DNA of 64,000 nucleotides from Leptidea sinapis (taxonomy: Eukaryota; Arthropoda; Insecta; Lepidoptera; Pieridae): positions 6,324,001 to 6,388,000 of the forward strand of contig NC_066301.1 in NCBI RefSeq assembly GCF_905404315.1, given 5' to 3'. Position 1 is the stretch's first letter. The number at the start of each line of letters is the position of its first letter. Shown here piece after piece: positions 1 to 11,535 of this stretch. The translations under genes and the position numbers were made by a program. Under the pieces are notes generated by a model. The model ran no database searches. It was given only the letters and a program-made list of their open reading frames with translations, and was not told the origin of the DNA.

Positions 1-1204
1 CATACTTAACTCTATTATGCCCAAAGGTGTGAGTCCTTTCTTAATCTTTTCAATTTGTCAAGCTTCTAAGAATAAATTACGAATGACACAGTAATTGGGC
101 AGAGTAACGCCCTAACTCGTTAATGGTTGCAGCGGAAATGTGTCGACGCAAGGGAGACATCCTCTCAAATAGACATCTTCACCCCGTCCACCTGTCACTG
201 TTAAAAATTTAATGAAAAATAATATTGTATTGAAAGTTATTATTACAATCTAGTTCAAACGCAACGGAGTTCTGAAATAATAAACATCAACCACCCACTA
301 ATTTGTATATATATTATCAACGTCGAAATATATTATAATCATAACTGTACCTAAAGAAGATTAGGTAACTGCACAGGATTATAAACATTTGGTGAAGAGA
401 TTTTATGATGGAATGGGTGGAATCACTTAATTATGATACCATTGTATCAAATCATCAGCTCAATTTCTTTCGCGCAGATTTTCTGTCATTATGTGAGTTT
501 TCATCACCTGATTTGGTCAAAGTTTTCAATTGTGCATTTGGAAGATATGTATGAAATTACATCGCGAGTCGCACTATTGTTTTGTGGAATCTGTTTGGTT
601 ATAGATAATTGAATTTTGTTAGATAATTGAACAAGTACGTCAAATAACCATTTTTTTCTTTATTTAAAGAATAAAATCGATATATAGTTCCATGTAGCGT
701 TTTAGTTTTTAAATCGTAGTATAATTCGTTACAACGTTAACAAGAAGTTTATTTTCCAATGCTGTATTATTGGTGTTAGTGGCCCTGTTCCAATAAAGAC
801 ACAAACATTGTGGCGAGAAACACAGCAGCTGCTTCAATATGGAATTCAAACATAGATTAAATAAATTCAAACTTTTATATGGCAGTCTGATATAAGAAAA
901 TATTAACGATCATACCAGGTAGCATCTTTAGTGATATTGAGTATTTTCAAACCGAAAGTTATGACTTCATTCTTTCACGTTTTTAGCACTTCTGTATTTT
1001 ATCATAGCTCATGGTGCAATACCTCACAGTCTTTACTGAATCTATTTATTAATATAATTAAACTATGGATATGGATGATAGAGGTGTGTACAACACCAAA
1101 TTCTATAATTCAAAAAGAATTCTAGAGGAATCAATTTTGAGAAAATAAATGCCTTTTATGCCTTTTATTGGAGAAATGGACTTTCTTTTTTCTTTAATGA
1201 AAAA
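1..1204. other. AT-rich DNA, no gene seen
   Basis: No coding region, RNA gene or named repeat is recognisable. The only open frame over 60 codons (931-1125) has no familiar motif and an AT-driven composition. Near its right end, around 1150-1172, lies a short direct repeat of TGCCTTTTA, the tail motif also seen beside LINE 3' ends near 8360 and 16035. Confidence 0.6.
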
Positions 1205-1368
1205 AGAAAGTCGAGAGAAAAGAAAAACGAGGCTACGGGTCACCTGGTGTTAAGTGATCATTGCAACACCAGAGGAATCACAGGAGCGTTGTCGGCCTTT
1301 AAGGAAGGTGTACGCGCTTTTTTGAATGTCGTATCGTCCCGGAAATACCGCACAAAAACTTATGCGTA
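1205..1368 (-). pseudogene. LINE ORF2 C-terminal fragment (CR1-like)
   Basis: The sequence matches the 3' end of the LINE at the right edge of the window. It shares the GGTCACCTGGTGTTAAGTGA block, the AACACCAGAGGAATCACA block and the GGCCTTTAAGGAAGGTGTAC block in the same order. In the larger copy these encode the last residues of ORF2 and a short 3' UTR, read on the minus strand. This copy is 5'-truncated after about 160 bp and has small deletions, so it is a dead retrotransposition product. Placement in the CR1 group is from general resemblance only. Confidence 0.65.
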
Positions 1369-2690
1369 AAAATGGATTTTATTTAATAATAGTAACCCCA
1401 TTATTAACATACAAAGACTTACATAGAATAATAAAAGTAATTAGTGCGGTATTTACATTTCATGAAGATAGAACGTATAAAATGTGGTTTAAATCGTGGT
1501 TGTGTTCGTCGTGCAAGTTGGAATCACACTGAGCGCATTGCTTAGATTAAATTGATATAATTTTTAATATTCTCTCCATTTTCTTAATTTCATTCTGAAT
1601 TAAATTTTTTAACATTAAATAAAATATTAAATGGCCTTTATTAATTGAACGCGTACATAAAAGCCCATAATATTAAAATCACAATGCTTTAAAACCAAAC
1701 TTTAAGCTCTCGGACGGACCTTGGAAATGGGGCATGTGCCAACATCATTTTTGTGAAATTGAATTTGGATTATTCTAATCGCAAATTATCACACCCTGGT
1801 GATGTAAACGATCATCGTGTAATTTTACACACACCTTGTTGAGTGTACAGACAAGGGGTGCATTTTACCTTGTAATTTGAAGAATTACCGAAAGATCGTT
1901 ATGCGAAAGGGTTCCACATGAATCGGAGTTTTGAACAATAGCTTAAGCTTTAGCAGTAGAAAGAATGAATTTGAGTTAAGATAACTTAAGGAAAACCAAT
2001 AATATTGAAGTAATCCTATGATTTATAGTGCACTAAATTTTGTTTCAAATTTATATGTTTTAATAAATCTTGTGTAAAGAATCACGAATTGCTATAATTA
2101 TCTCTAAGCAACGTTATGCACTTTTGTTTCATTTTATTTAAAAGCAATTTCATGTTCAAAATTACCGATAGACATATATTAACTATAGAAATATAGCTTA
2201 ATTGCTATGTTTAAGGACGATAGGTAAAGTTAAAACTTTGCAAATAACAAAATACAATTTGTACTTTGGTAGTACTGCTCCACGTGTACCTACAACTTTA
2301 TTACCGCGGAACCTGTAGCAATTCTGGAATCAAGTAGTCTTAGTTCAGCGAGAATTACATACAAGTGAAATTCAATGTAATTAAACTATTACACAGTAAT
2401 GAGTTGCATTTATATTAAATTTAGCATCTACACCAAATCGCATGCACACATTGCAAAATGGTCGTAGTCTAAATGAAACACTGAATTCATTTTGTGTTAT
2501 AATATATTATTTTCAGGTAATATTACTTTTCATTGTATTTGATGTAATAGTTAAAGTTCAATTGCAGTAAAAGAGCATAATATACATTCGACTTTTCCAT
2601 GTTTAAATTTGTGTAGAATTAAATAATATTAATTAACAAGAGGTTCCGGGTTCGGGCAGATAAATAACATTTAACATTTTAACATTGAAC
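1369..2690. other. AT-rich DNA, no gene seen
   Basis: No motif, RNA gene or repeat boundary was recognised. The open frame at 1326-1532 starts inside the preceding LINE fragment and has no family resemblance. Confidence 0.55.
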
Positions 2691-2691
2691 A

Positions 2692-3068
2692 TGAATGAGT
2701 TTCATCAAAAATATCAGTTTTCCCGATTTTCAGCAAAACGGTAAGTTTTATCATAAAAGTACAAAAATTAAATATAAGATCATATCTCATAGATCAATTA
2801 TCTATAAAAAATGTATTTATACTTTTTTCCTACGAGCCACTGTTTCTGAGATATAACGAGTCAAAAAGTTATAAAAGTTGTTAAAAACGGCGCTTAGTAC
2901 ACTACCTCATAGGCGCCGTGGAAACGTGTGCATATTATGACGATAACAACTTTACAACAAAAGTATTGATACATTTTTTATGATCTACAATTTTTATCTC
3001 AGGTACTTTTATCATAAAACTTACCGTTTGGTTGAAAATCGCGAAAAACTAATTTTCTTGAACTTTGA
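2692..3068. mobile_element. Inverted-repeat (MITE-like) element
   Basis: Two arms are inverted copies of each other. The left arm around 2716-2762 contains AACGGTAAGTTTTATCATAA; the right arm around 3003-3050 contains its reverse complement with few changes. Similarity continues weakly outward to about 2692 and 3068. The middle holds a second inverted repeat, ACGGCGC...GCGCCGT (2889-2921), which is GC-rich in an AT-rich setting. There is no coding capacity. The form suggests a non-autonomous DNA transposon or fold-back element. I did not find a clear target-site duplication. Confidence 0.6.
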
Positions 3069-3388
3069 CCTTGAATAAAAAAACCCTACACGGGAATGAT
3101 GGGGAATTTTAAATATTATATATAATTATGTTTTGAACAATTCTACTGATTTTCAGCTTGTTGGGATTTTATGCACCTTCGAATGTCTAAATTGACCGGA
3201 CTATCATTAATAGTCAGGAAGGTTATATTTAATGAACTTACCTTATATAACTACATCACCAAATTATGTGTAAAATGTAACTGTCAGCGTATATATACGG
3301 ATTACTACATAATACCTAGACAATATTTAGAAAAACTTAAACATTAATATAATGTATGAAATAATGAATAATAATCGTAAAAAAATGT

Positions 3389-3572
3389 TTATAAAATGAA
3401 AACTACGGGACAAAACTGTGATAAGTTTTTATGGGACCAAATTGCAACTATTTCGCATCAAACTAAAGAAGACTCTCGTAAATCGGATCATAAATCTCAC
3501 CGTAATCGTTGTACATACATATAAAATACCAACTGAATTGAGAACCTCCTCCTTTTTGAAGTCGTTTAAAAA
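3389..3572 (+). repeat. Repeat family C, copy 1
   Basis: This ~180-bp stretch shares its whole length with a second copy near 12700-12872. Shared blocks include TAAAATGAAAA near the start, GGACCAAAT in the middle, GCATCAAACTA, and the terminal block GAGAACCTCCTCCTTTTTGA followed by AGTCG. A reversed partial copy lies near 24483-24620. It is a dispersed repeat of unknown class with no coding capacity seen in this copy. Confidence 0.6.
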
Positions 3573-3944
3573 TACATGCTCTCAGTCCTAAATATAAATA
3601 AGCTTCATAAGATAAAATAATCTATAATGCAAAGCAAAGTTTATACAATATTCCAATTCCAAGTTTCATTATGAAACACAAGTTTAACATGATTCCAGTA
3701 TCCAATAACAGTTATCATAAAAGATGATACGTGTGATAACAGTTACCTAACGACACAACACGCGACTCACGAGTCATGATACAATTTAGAATTAAACTAA
3801 TATAAACCAAATGTGTTTGAGATATTAATAATTATTACCGTTGACAATAACAGCAATTATACTACACAAATTAAATGAATGCCCATGGATGGGCTCACAC
3901 TTATCGCGTCGTGTCAAAACCACATTGAATTTGAAATTGTTATT
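3573..3944. other. No gene seen
   Basis: AT-rich DNA without recognisable coding or repeat content. Confidence 0.5.
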
Positions 3945-4263
3945 TGTTTTTTTTTATATGTGAGGGGGCAAACGGACAAGAGGCTCACGGGATGGGGAGA
4001 GGTCAGGAAGCCGCCCATGGACATCCGCAACAACAGGTGTGTCAAGAAATGCGTTGCCGGCCTTTAAGGTGGGAGTATGCTTTTTTCTTGAAGGACATCT
4101 TCTGTTCGGGAAGACCTCTGCCGGTAATTGATTCCACAAAGTGTCTGTGCGAGGCAAGAAATTTCGAACAAAACGCGCGGTTGTAGAATGCCAGACTACG
4201 TGATGCGGTAAGTACCATACTTTGCACGTAATGTCCTGTGGTGGCATTAGGCCGCTGGAACCA
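3945..4263 (-). pseudogene. LINE ORF2 C-terminal fragment (family B)
   Basis: Read on the minus strand this encodes a C-terminal reverse transcriptase tail, with recognisable pieces RFVRNFLPRTDTLWNQLP, AEVFPN, LKAGNAF and a final SREPLVRLPPHI. The pieces fall in two frames, so at least one frameshift is present. The layout parallels the ORF2 end of the LINE at the right window edge, indicating related CR1-like elements. Related copies lie in both arms of the large palindrome and, shortened, near 20,807. This copy and the palindrome copies stop at the same upstream sequence, GGCCGCTGGAA. Confidence 0.7.
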
Positions 4264-4733
4264 ACCCAAACAAATATATAACAATTGAATAATAAGAACA
4301 ATTGTATAATTTTACATGTTTTATAACCATAGAATTGAAAAAGAAAAGAAAAAATTGTTTAGCTTATTATGGGTATGGCTAAATCGTACGTAAATGTTGC
4401 TAGATTATAAATATCAAATATGTATTTTTATCGATTACTAGTACTCGATTTAAAATCGATTCTTAGGCAGTAATAAATTGCACATTAAAAACTTCCAAAT
4501 AATGTTTTACTTTGTGCTTTTAAAATTATTTTATTTTAATTTGCGTCCAATATTTTAATAGTAGATATTATTCGTGCCTTCACCCGCACTAACTAAGGTT
4601 CATAACTTAGGCAATGTTATATTATATTATAATACGAGTATAAGTCCTCAATGATGTCTTTGTTTACGTGGGGAATCCTCATGGATACCGCTCATCCCGG
4701 AAGGGGCACGGTAATTATATCTAACTTTTTTTT
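4264..4733. other. No gene seen
   Basis: AT-rich DNA without recognisable features, ending in a T-run that abuts the next repeat. Confidence 0.5.
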
Positions 4734-5032
4734 TTATGAAAATAAGGGACGAGACGGGCAGGACGTCCAGCTGATGGTAATTGATACGCCCTGCCCACTA
4801 TGATGCAGTGCCGGTCAGGATTCTTCAAAAACCTCAAAAATTCTGAGCGCACTACAACTGCGCTCGTCACCTTGAGACATAAGTCCCATTGCCCAGTAAT
4901 TTTACTAGCTACGGCGCCCTTCAGACCGAAACACAGTAATGCTTACACAATACTGCTTCACGGTAGAAATAGGCACCGTTGTGGTACCCATAATCTAGCC
5001 GGCATCCTGTGCAAAGGAGCCTCCCACTGGTA
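4734..5032 (+). repeat. Family A repeat (~300 bp), full-length copy
   Basis: This is a copy of the commonest repeat in the window. It starts TATGAAAATAAGGGACGAGA, carries the GACGTCCAGCTGATGGTAAT block, a stretch related to GTGCCGCTCAG...CTGAGCGGCAC that can form an 11-bp stem in better copies, an AGACCGAAACACAGTAATG block, and ends CCTCCCACTGGTA. It has no conserved gene: open frames such as 4800-5033 recur only because the repeat recurs. It is probably a non-autonomous mobile element. It resembles the lepidopteran Lep1/Helitron-like class as I remember it, but I cannot confirm that assignment. Confidence 0.8.
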
Positions 5033-5304
5033 GACTGTACAGACTATGTATCACGGTGTTCCAACTCACCATTTGGCGGCTGAATCGTGTAACACTTTTG
5101 CAAATATCCGCGACCCAACCAGAAGCGTCCGTTGAGATGGACTCTCATCCAGTGGCAACCGTTTAAATGCCCTCACAATCGCTAAAGGCACACATGAGAA
5201 ACAAAGTGCACCTTCCAGCCCGAGCATATATTGCCCTATATCTCTGTCTATCGCCCAGAGGTCTTTTTTCAAATTTGAAAACAAGCTGAACAAGATATAT
5301 CAAG

Positions 5305-5425
5305 ATTTATGAACATTACGTCAATCAAACGGTAGCCTTAGTTGGAAGAGCGCTGGCACAGAACGCCAGAGGTCTCGGGTACGAGTCTCGCATCGTTCAT
5401 AAATTTTGTTTTAAATTTAATTTTT
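5305..5425 (+). repeat. tRNA-derived SINE fragment
   Basis: A tRNA-like segment carries a box-A-like TTAGTTGGAAGAGCG and a box-B-like GGGTACGAGTCTC, followed by GCATCGTTCATAAATTTTGT. Two related copies lie on the minus strand near 27.0 and 27.4 kb. No acceptor stem closes around it, so it is a SINE head and not a tRNA gene. Confidence 0.6.
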
Positions 5426-5756
5426 GTATTTAATCCCAGATGTATGCCTATTCAAAAAAATTACAAATTGTAACAGCAAATATAATAATCAAATAATAAA
5501 GTAATTTTAATCTACTCCACTGCATCAACTTAACACCTACTTTATAAAGTGTTACTTTATCTCTTTGAATGGTCATCCTTGTTTCTGACAGAACTTTTGT
5601 CATCTGGTAAAAGCGCCTCAATAACACTTTTGTATGTATTTTTTTTATTAATAAAAAATGTTAATTTACGAGATTACCATAAGAGTTAAGCTTGGTATAC
5701 GAATCGATAACAAAACATTTTTAACTATGTAAAATAATAATTTGTAGATTTCTTAA

Positions 5757-6038
5757 AATATAAATTTTGCACACCTTTACACAAATTATCTTGCCCCAAA
5801 CTAGGCCTATGCCTAATTGACCTGTACTTTGGGTATAAGACAACGATATATTTAATACAAATTACTTATTTAAATTTAATATAAAAATACATCTAAACAT
5901 CCATGACTCGGAAACAAACATTTATATTCATTATAAAAATGTTTACACCTACCGGGATTCGAACCCCGAACTTCTAGCTGAGTACGCTAGGATCAGTAGG
6001 TAGTGTCACTAGCCACTGGGCTATAGGGGTCGTATAAT
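5757..6038 (-). repeat. tRNA-derived SINE (type 2)
   Basis: On the minus strand a box-A-like TATAGCCCAGTGGCTAG is followed by a canonical box B, GGGTTCGAATCCCG, about 55 bases later. A body then follows containing GTTTCCGAGTCATGGATGTT and AAATATATCGTT, and an end containing AAGATAATTTGTGTAAA. The same order is seen in copies at 25.8 kb (minus) and 53.8 kb (plus). This is a pol III-type SINE. The tRNA part is diverged and would not fold into a good cloverleaf. Confidence 0.75.
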
Positions 6039-6336
6039 TTGTATATAAAACAAGATAGACATTTACTAACGTTTAATATTGTATCAACAATAGCACTAAG
6101 AAGGGTCTATCCCCAGAGTGATGCTGCTAAGTCGTTCACTCCTTGTCACTGACGTCGTAACTCTCTAGACAACGCCGACGTTAACATACAGCTTAGCCAT
6201 GAGTCTAATGTAACATTTATACTTGTTTCAATGCAATAAAATAACCGACATATATTGCTTGTGAGTGATTGAGTTCGTTGATAAAGTAATACAAAAATAC
6301 GTTAAAGCTCATTAACATAGACTTGATAATCATTTT

Positions 6337-6616
6337 TACCAGTGGGAGGCTCCTTTGTACAAGATGCCGGCTAGATTGTGGGTACCACAACAGCGCGTTT
6401 TTCTGCTGTAAAGCAGTAATGTGTTTACAGATAACTGCGTTGTGAAATTACTCAGCAAATGAGACTTAACATCTTATGTCTCAAGGTGACGATTGTAGTA
6501 CTGCTCAGAATTTTTGGGTTTTTCAAGAATCCTGAGCGGCACTGCATTGTAATGGGCAGGGCGTATCAATTATTATCAGCTGAACGTCCTGCTCGTCTCG
6601 TCCCGTATTGTCATAT
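6337..6616 (-). repeat. Family A repeat, near full length
   Basis: Begins TACCAGTGGGAGGCTCCTTT and ends at CTCGTCCCGTATTGTCAT, the reverse of the standard orientation. The hairpin half-sites CTCAGAA and CCTGAGCGGCACTG are present. Confidence 0.8.
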
Positions 6617-7124
6617 AAAAAAAATCACGAAAATATAGAGGCAATCAAACTCCTTGACAACACTGATATAGTGAGAAGACTAAAACGAACAAAACCATTT
6701 GAGTTAGTGTAGTGATAGTGAATTAGTGTAATACAATATAAAAATAGTGATATTATAAAAGGCACATGAACCAAATGACTTAATAGAGACATTGAAAAAT
6801 GCGTTAATAGACACATTCTTAGTTTAATCAATCTAGCAGTTTAAGTTAAAGTAGAATTACTTATTGGTCTAAGTTAAGGCTGGATTGTAATGCAAGTGGG
6901 GCAACATTATAATAACTATATTATTATGTTTCCTAGAGGAAAAAAAAATGTATTGCTTGTGGACAATGACTGATTCAGGCAATGAAAAAATACACGAATA
7001 GATATGCAATATCTATTATTGTGTTGCAGAATATCTTCAACCTGTATATTATAAAGTTGATTAAAGTGATCCTTTCGGCATTGTACTCTTTTGCAGTACT
7101 AGATAAATCACAAAAGCAAAGCCT
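6617..7124. other. No gene seen
   Basis: AT-rich DNA without recognisable coding or repeat content. Confidence 0.5.
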
Positions 7125-7310
7125 GCCTTGAAGATATACGAGCATTTATTGAAGATACTCCTGTATCAGCCTTCAAACATAGCGATAGGAATTTTCTTCC
7201 ACAGTTGGGTTGTTTGGGGAAAAAAGTTCTATGAAAACTGTACTGTGGGAGACCTCCATTTATTACGTGTTTCAGTCAACACAAGAAACACTCCCCTTAA
7301 ACGTACAGTT
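7125..7310 (-). pseudogene. Degenerate LINE ORF2 C-terminal fragment
   Basis: Blocks such as TTCCACAG, GAAAACTGTACTGTGG and GAGACCTCCATTT line up in order with the segment of the right-edge LINE that encodes its ORF2 tail on the minus strand. Similarity is patchy, so this is an old copy of the same CR1-like family or of a close relative. Confidence 0.4.
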
Positions 7311-7770
7311 AGTGTTTAGGACTGTAATAAGGTTGCTGGTTTTTGGCTCATTTAATGAATGAATTTATGTAATGCTTGCAATCAACTAGGAACCATGTTA
7401 AAAGAAGTAAAATGCACTCCACTAACTTTTGAACACTCCTACCGTCCCAGGTCACTCAGGTGGCGGCTGCACAGCACGTCTCACTCTGGTGTTCCAAGGT
7501 GTATGAATGATAACGTTGGCACACTAGCATTGGACGTCATCACTGGTGGTGAGTTACGAAGCTTGTGGTAGACTTGATGACCACAGGTTATCACTCGGGG
7601 TAAACAAGGTTTACAGAAGAAGTGCTAGCGACCACGTCCGAGCAAAGCTCAGTAGCCTATTCCCGCTTGTCAACCCAAGCGTGGCGTGTATCATTGGCTA
7701 GCGGAGCACGTACAAGTAACCTCACGATTCCTAATAAAATCAGCAACTACCGTACACTTAGTATTTTTTA
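7311..7770. other. Unassigned, moderately GC-rich stretch
   Basis: No gene is recognised. The stretch from about 7440 to 7735 is less AT-rich than its surroundings and may be older LINE DNA continuing from the left, but I cannot align it to anything in the window. Confidence 0.4.
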
Positions 7771-8049
7771 AATGAAAATAAGGTAATTGATACGACCTGC
7801 CTATTACAATGCAATGCCGCTCAGGATTCTTTAAAAAAACCCAATAATTCTGAGCGGCACTACAATTGCGCTCGTCACCTTGAGACTTAAGATGTTAAGT
7901 CTCATTTGCCCGGTAATTTCACTAGCTACGGCGCCTTTCAGACCGAAACACAGTAATGTTTACACATTACTGCTTCACGACAGAAATAGGCCCCGTTGTG
8001 ATACCCAAAATCTAGCCGGTATCCCTTGCAATGGAGCCTCCCACTGGTA
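7771..8049 (+). repeat. Family A repeat with 5' internal deletion
   Basis: ATGAAAATAAG joins directly to GTAATTGATACG, so about 30 bp of the family head (the GGACGAGA...CAGCTGAT segment) is missing. The rest follows the family to CCTCCCACTGGTA. Confidence 0.8.
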
Positions 8050-8357
8050 TAATAGTATATTATTAAAATAATTACTCATTCAGTTGTAACCTAAGCAAGA
8101 GGTTAGACACCACTGTTGATTTAATGACAACATCACAGTTCCACTTTATAAAATAGCCGGAGATGTTCATTACGCCATAAATCGTATGCAGCCTGCGTGT
8201 CCACTGTCCTCCCGCTGGACATGTCTCATTAATTGTAACGTGTAGTGACTGACACCGGAGATGTTTCAAACGTTACATTATGGACTAAAACTGATTCAGC
8301 TACATTGCTTTGTTAGGTATTTCCAAGTTTAAAATATAAAAACCTTACTTTAACAAA
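8050..8357. other. No gene seen
   Basis: No recognisable features apart from the start of the TGCCTTTTA-type tail of the next element at the right edge. Confidence 0.45.
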
Positions 8358-9200
8358 AGATCAAAAGGCATAAAAGGCATTTATATTCGCAAATTTAATT
8401 CCTTTAGAATTATTTTTGATGTCACTTCTAATATACTAGATACCACTACCGCTTCGGAAACAAATGGCGCCCTGAAAATGAAGAAGCGGCGTAAGAAACT
8501 CTCCGAGCATTATTTTTTGCACTATTTTTAATAAAATATACAATATTGTACTGTCTTTGCTATTGCTATAAAATAATCATAACCAGGCTGTCCGATCACT
8601 TACATATTCAGCTGTGGAGTAGTAGGATGTATGACAAAGACATTTTTAATAAGATACTTAATTTTTTTATAGACAATTCCTGAACAGTGGCTGTGACTTT
8701 ATTATAAAAGTGTACACATTTACTCTTAAAGCTATTATGTATCTTATAAAGCCTACTAGAATTAGTTACAAGCAATCCCTTATTTCTAGTTTTATAATAA
8801 TGAAAATCGCCATTAAGTGCAATAAGGTGACGATTTTCGTGAAAGTATATTAAATTGTCATAAGTGTACTGACAAAGAACAGTCATAATATTTATTACTT
8901 TAAATTTTTCTTTTAGTGACAGTCTATAACCAAGCTGATATATAGCACGAACAGCTCTCTTTTGCAGAGCAAACACTATATCAATGTCAGCAGCATGACC
9001 CCTCAGTCCGTACCCAAATACCGTACGTCATGATGCTGTGAAAATAACTGAAATACACTAATCTAGCGGTCGCAACATTTGTGTACTCTCTAATCTTTCT
9101 AACTGCGTATGCCGCAGACCTGAGTCTATCTGCTAGTTGGGCAAAGTGTGGAGCTAACTGGAGCTTTTTATCTATTGTCCACAAGTTCCAATCTCTGGTC
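8358..9200 (-). pseudogene. Jockey-like LINE, ORF2 C-terminus and 3' end
   Basis: The minus strand encodes the part of a reverse transcriptase protein that follows the catalytic domain. Visible pieces are LADRLRSAAYAVRKIREYT, ATARLVYFSYFHSIMTYGI, then after a frameshift FALQKRAVRAIYQLGYRLS and a C-terminal RLYKIHNSFKSKCVHFYNK. This block is typical of lepidopteran jockey-like elements. Beyond the stop come about 250 bp of 3' UTR and a repeated TGCCTTTTA tail. The element is heavily 5'-truncated, with no RT palm or endonuclease, and frameshifted, so inactive. A related 3' UTR copy lies at 16,030 and related ORF fragments lie near 50.0 and 57.4 kb. Confidence 0.8.
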
Positions 9201-9943
9201 TTTTATAAGTACGTTGGTTTGTACCTCCCCCCTTTGCAAACGTAATACAACGTGTCCGACTGTTTCATGACATTATATGAACCAGTAAACATTATTATCT
9301 GCAGTTTCATAGAAAATTTTAGGCAGAAAAGTAAACACACAAAATTTAGACACAAAAAATTTACCAAAATATACCGACCGCAATCATACGTATAGTATCA
9401 AACAGGATATGTAAGTAACGGGTTAAACATAAATTTATTATGTAAAAAGTATAAGCCTGAAAAATTATTAGATGGGTATAGGAAGTTGATTAAACTGTAA
9501 AATTTATTCAGTTATTATGAACCCAATTGTTCAGAGCAATCCTTGTTTGTTTTCATAATAAAGTGTTTTGATCAACAATTAATTACTTCTGGGACTCTCA
9601 GTGTGAGTTTAATGTTTGATTAGGGTGTGCGGTACTAAATTTTGGATAGATATGGCAAGAAATATTATTATTTGTATTTGTTTCCTGATAGGAAAGATGT
9701 TCAAAAATAACTTTCCAAATATTTAAATTGTAAATTTTTATTAATTTCATATCTTTATTATTTCACAAACATGTCAATAAAACTTTTGTTAAAATAACAC
9801 ATTGCTAAAATGGAAGAGCGGAGCCACCCGGTACAGGCATTAGTTACCTAAAAGCTGACTTCGGCCACTAGCTGCTGTGTTTAAAAAAGAGTAGACATAG
9901 AGTAGACATAAAAATTTAAATTTAGTTTAGTATGAACCGTTTT
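9201..9943. other. No gene seen
   Basis: AT-rich DNA without recognisable coding, RNA or repeat features. Confidence 0.5.
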
Positions 9944-10240
9944 ATTTATGAAAATAAGAGACCAGATGAGCAGGACGTTCAGCTGATGGTATGTCCTGCC
10001 CATTATAATGCAGTGCCTCTCAGGATTCTTGAAAAACCCAAGAGTTTTGAGCGGCACTACAATTGCGCTCGTGACCTTGACATAGGATGTGAATTCTCAT
10101 TTGTCCAGAAATTTCACTAGCTACAGCGCCCTTAGTACCCTTAATACCGAAACACAGTAATGCTTACACATAACTGCTTCACGGCAGAAATAGGCGCCGT
10201 TGTAGTCTAGCCGGCATCCTATGCAAAGGAACCTCCCACG
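9944..10240 (+). repeat. Family A repeat, near full length
   Basis: Begins TTATGAAAATAAGAGACCAG and ends ACCTCCCAC. It includes a small local duplication in the CCCTTAGTACCCTTAATACC segment and lacks the GTACCCATAA block near its 3' end. Confidence 0.75.
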
Positions 10241-11387
10241 TGCAGTGAGAAGACATAAGTTTGAAATAGTAAGTACCATTGTGCGACGAAGTATACCCGG
10301 CTAAGTTATAAGCGAACAGTTTCTTAATACTCCCTTCCGTTCAGTTCCTTAATAATCTCCGTTTTTTTACAAGATTAGCCGTCATCTGTCAATCTATCAA
10401 TGACTGCACGTTTCATTCAATCGAGTGAATATTTATAGAGAGAGTTTCGCTAGGCTGGACTGTATCTTTGAAGGTATAATATTATTAGGATTATGTGTGT
10501 CTTTTATTAACGCGACACTTCATTATACTCCTGTATTCGTAAGAATTTGATTAACCTTTAGGTAGTTTTATAATATTTTTTTAACATTTTACTTAGGACA
10601 ACTCTAAAAGTGAGTTGATTAATATTGTTCGCGAAGAACAAAAGAAAGATTGATATCTTCTTAAAGATTTATATTTCGTGTGTCTTAACAGGATTAGATA
10701 AAATAGTTCTTATGTAGTTGAGGTATCGTGTGCAAGTAGTTGAAGTAGAAGAGTGAATGAATGAATGTTGTATTTGACAGATAGATGAAGGATGAAGTAT
10801 GATTGACAGAGTAGGTAAATCGAGTAATATTAGAGTAATAATTGTTTGATAGGTTTAGGTGTATGACTCGATATAATAATAAAATTAAATTTAATCCAGT
10901 CGACGATAGGAAATCTGGTGTCGACAATTATGTTGTAGAAGAAAACGCAGTTATTTTTTTACTTTTAAGTGCATATTATAGTGTTATAGAATAACTTTTT
11001 TTGAAGTCGGTTTTTTTTTGTAATTTTTTTAATACTCTTGACTTATTTCTAGTTTTAATTTAAATTTATTAACATTTTTCTTCATTTTTATTACATGTAT
11101 TAATGGATTGCTTATAGAAAGGATTTTTAGAGTGAATGTATAAGAAAGCTATTGAAAACAAGCTATAAGACCATGCAAAAATAAACAATGTAATAAACCA
11201 AATGAGGATCAGAACTTGGTCAGAGTGTAGTGTGCCGTACAGCACATCCATTTTTGGTGTATATGAAAAATATAGTGACATATTGCATTTCCCGATTCCG
11301 GTATATGTAATATTATATGTAATATTTAGTTATACTTTTGTATTTACAAAAATTTACAAAAATAGTATTTTATTTAATTAATACGGG
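10241..11387. other. No gene seen
   Basis: AT-rich DNA. The minus-strand open frames at 10694-10927 and 11069-11281 are rich in N, Y, I, L and F as expected of AT-rich noise, and match no family. Confidence 0.5.
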
Positions 11388-11535
11388 TTTACTCACGTTT
11401 TATCGGTGTCGGTACCGACTAGTTTCGGACGATTCGGGGGTCCTTCATCAGAATGAGTGTGGTGGGTTCGCGATAAAGTCCCAGCTCTTACTGAGGTAGT
11501 TACGAATGGTACGATACCGATAAGACGCGAGTAAA
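11388..11535. mobile_element. Short inverted-repeat element (MITE-like)
   Basis: Left arm TTTACTCACGTTTTATCGGT (11388-11415 in full) pairs with a right arm ending ACCGATAAGACGCGAGTAAA (11509-11535), about 23 of 28 positions matching. The ~90-bp centre is GC-richer and holds GGTACCGACTAGTTTCGG. It has no coding capacity and resembles a dispersed lepidopteran repeat, but I saw no second copy in this window. Confidence 0.5.

Noticed and set aside
4800..5033. 77-codon frame ending in HNLAGILCKGASHW, with near-identical frames at 7880, 27733, 31693, 33490 and 37472
   Set aside because: All lie in the same position of the family A repeat and read through its non-coding blocks. Frames shift between copies, so this is repeat similarity and not a gene family.
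5948..6035. tRNA gene on the minus strand
   Set aside because: Box A and box B are present, but no acceptor stem or clear anticodon arm can be paired, and the sequence continues into a SINE body shared with two other copies.
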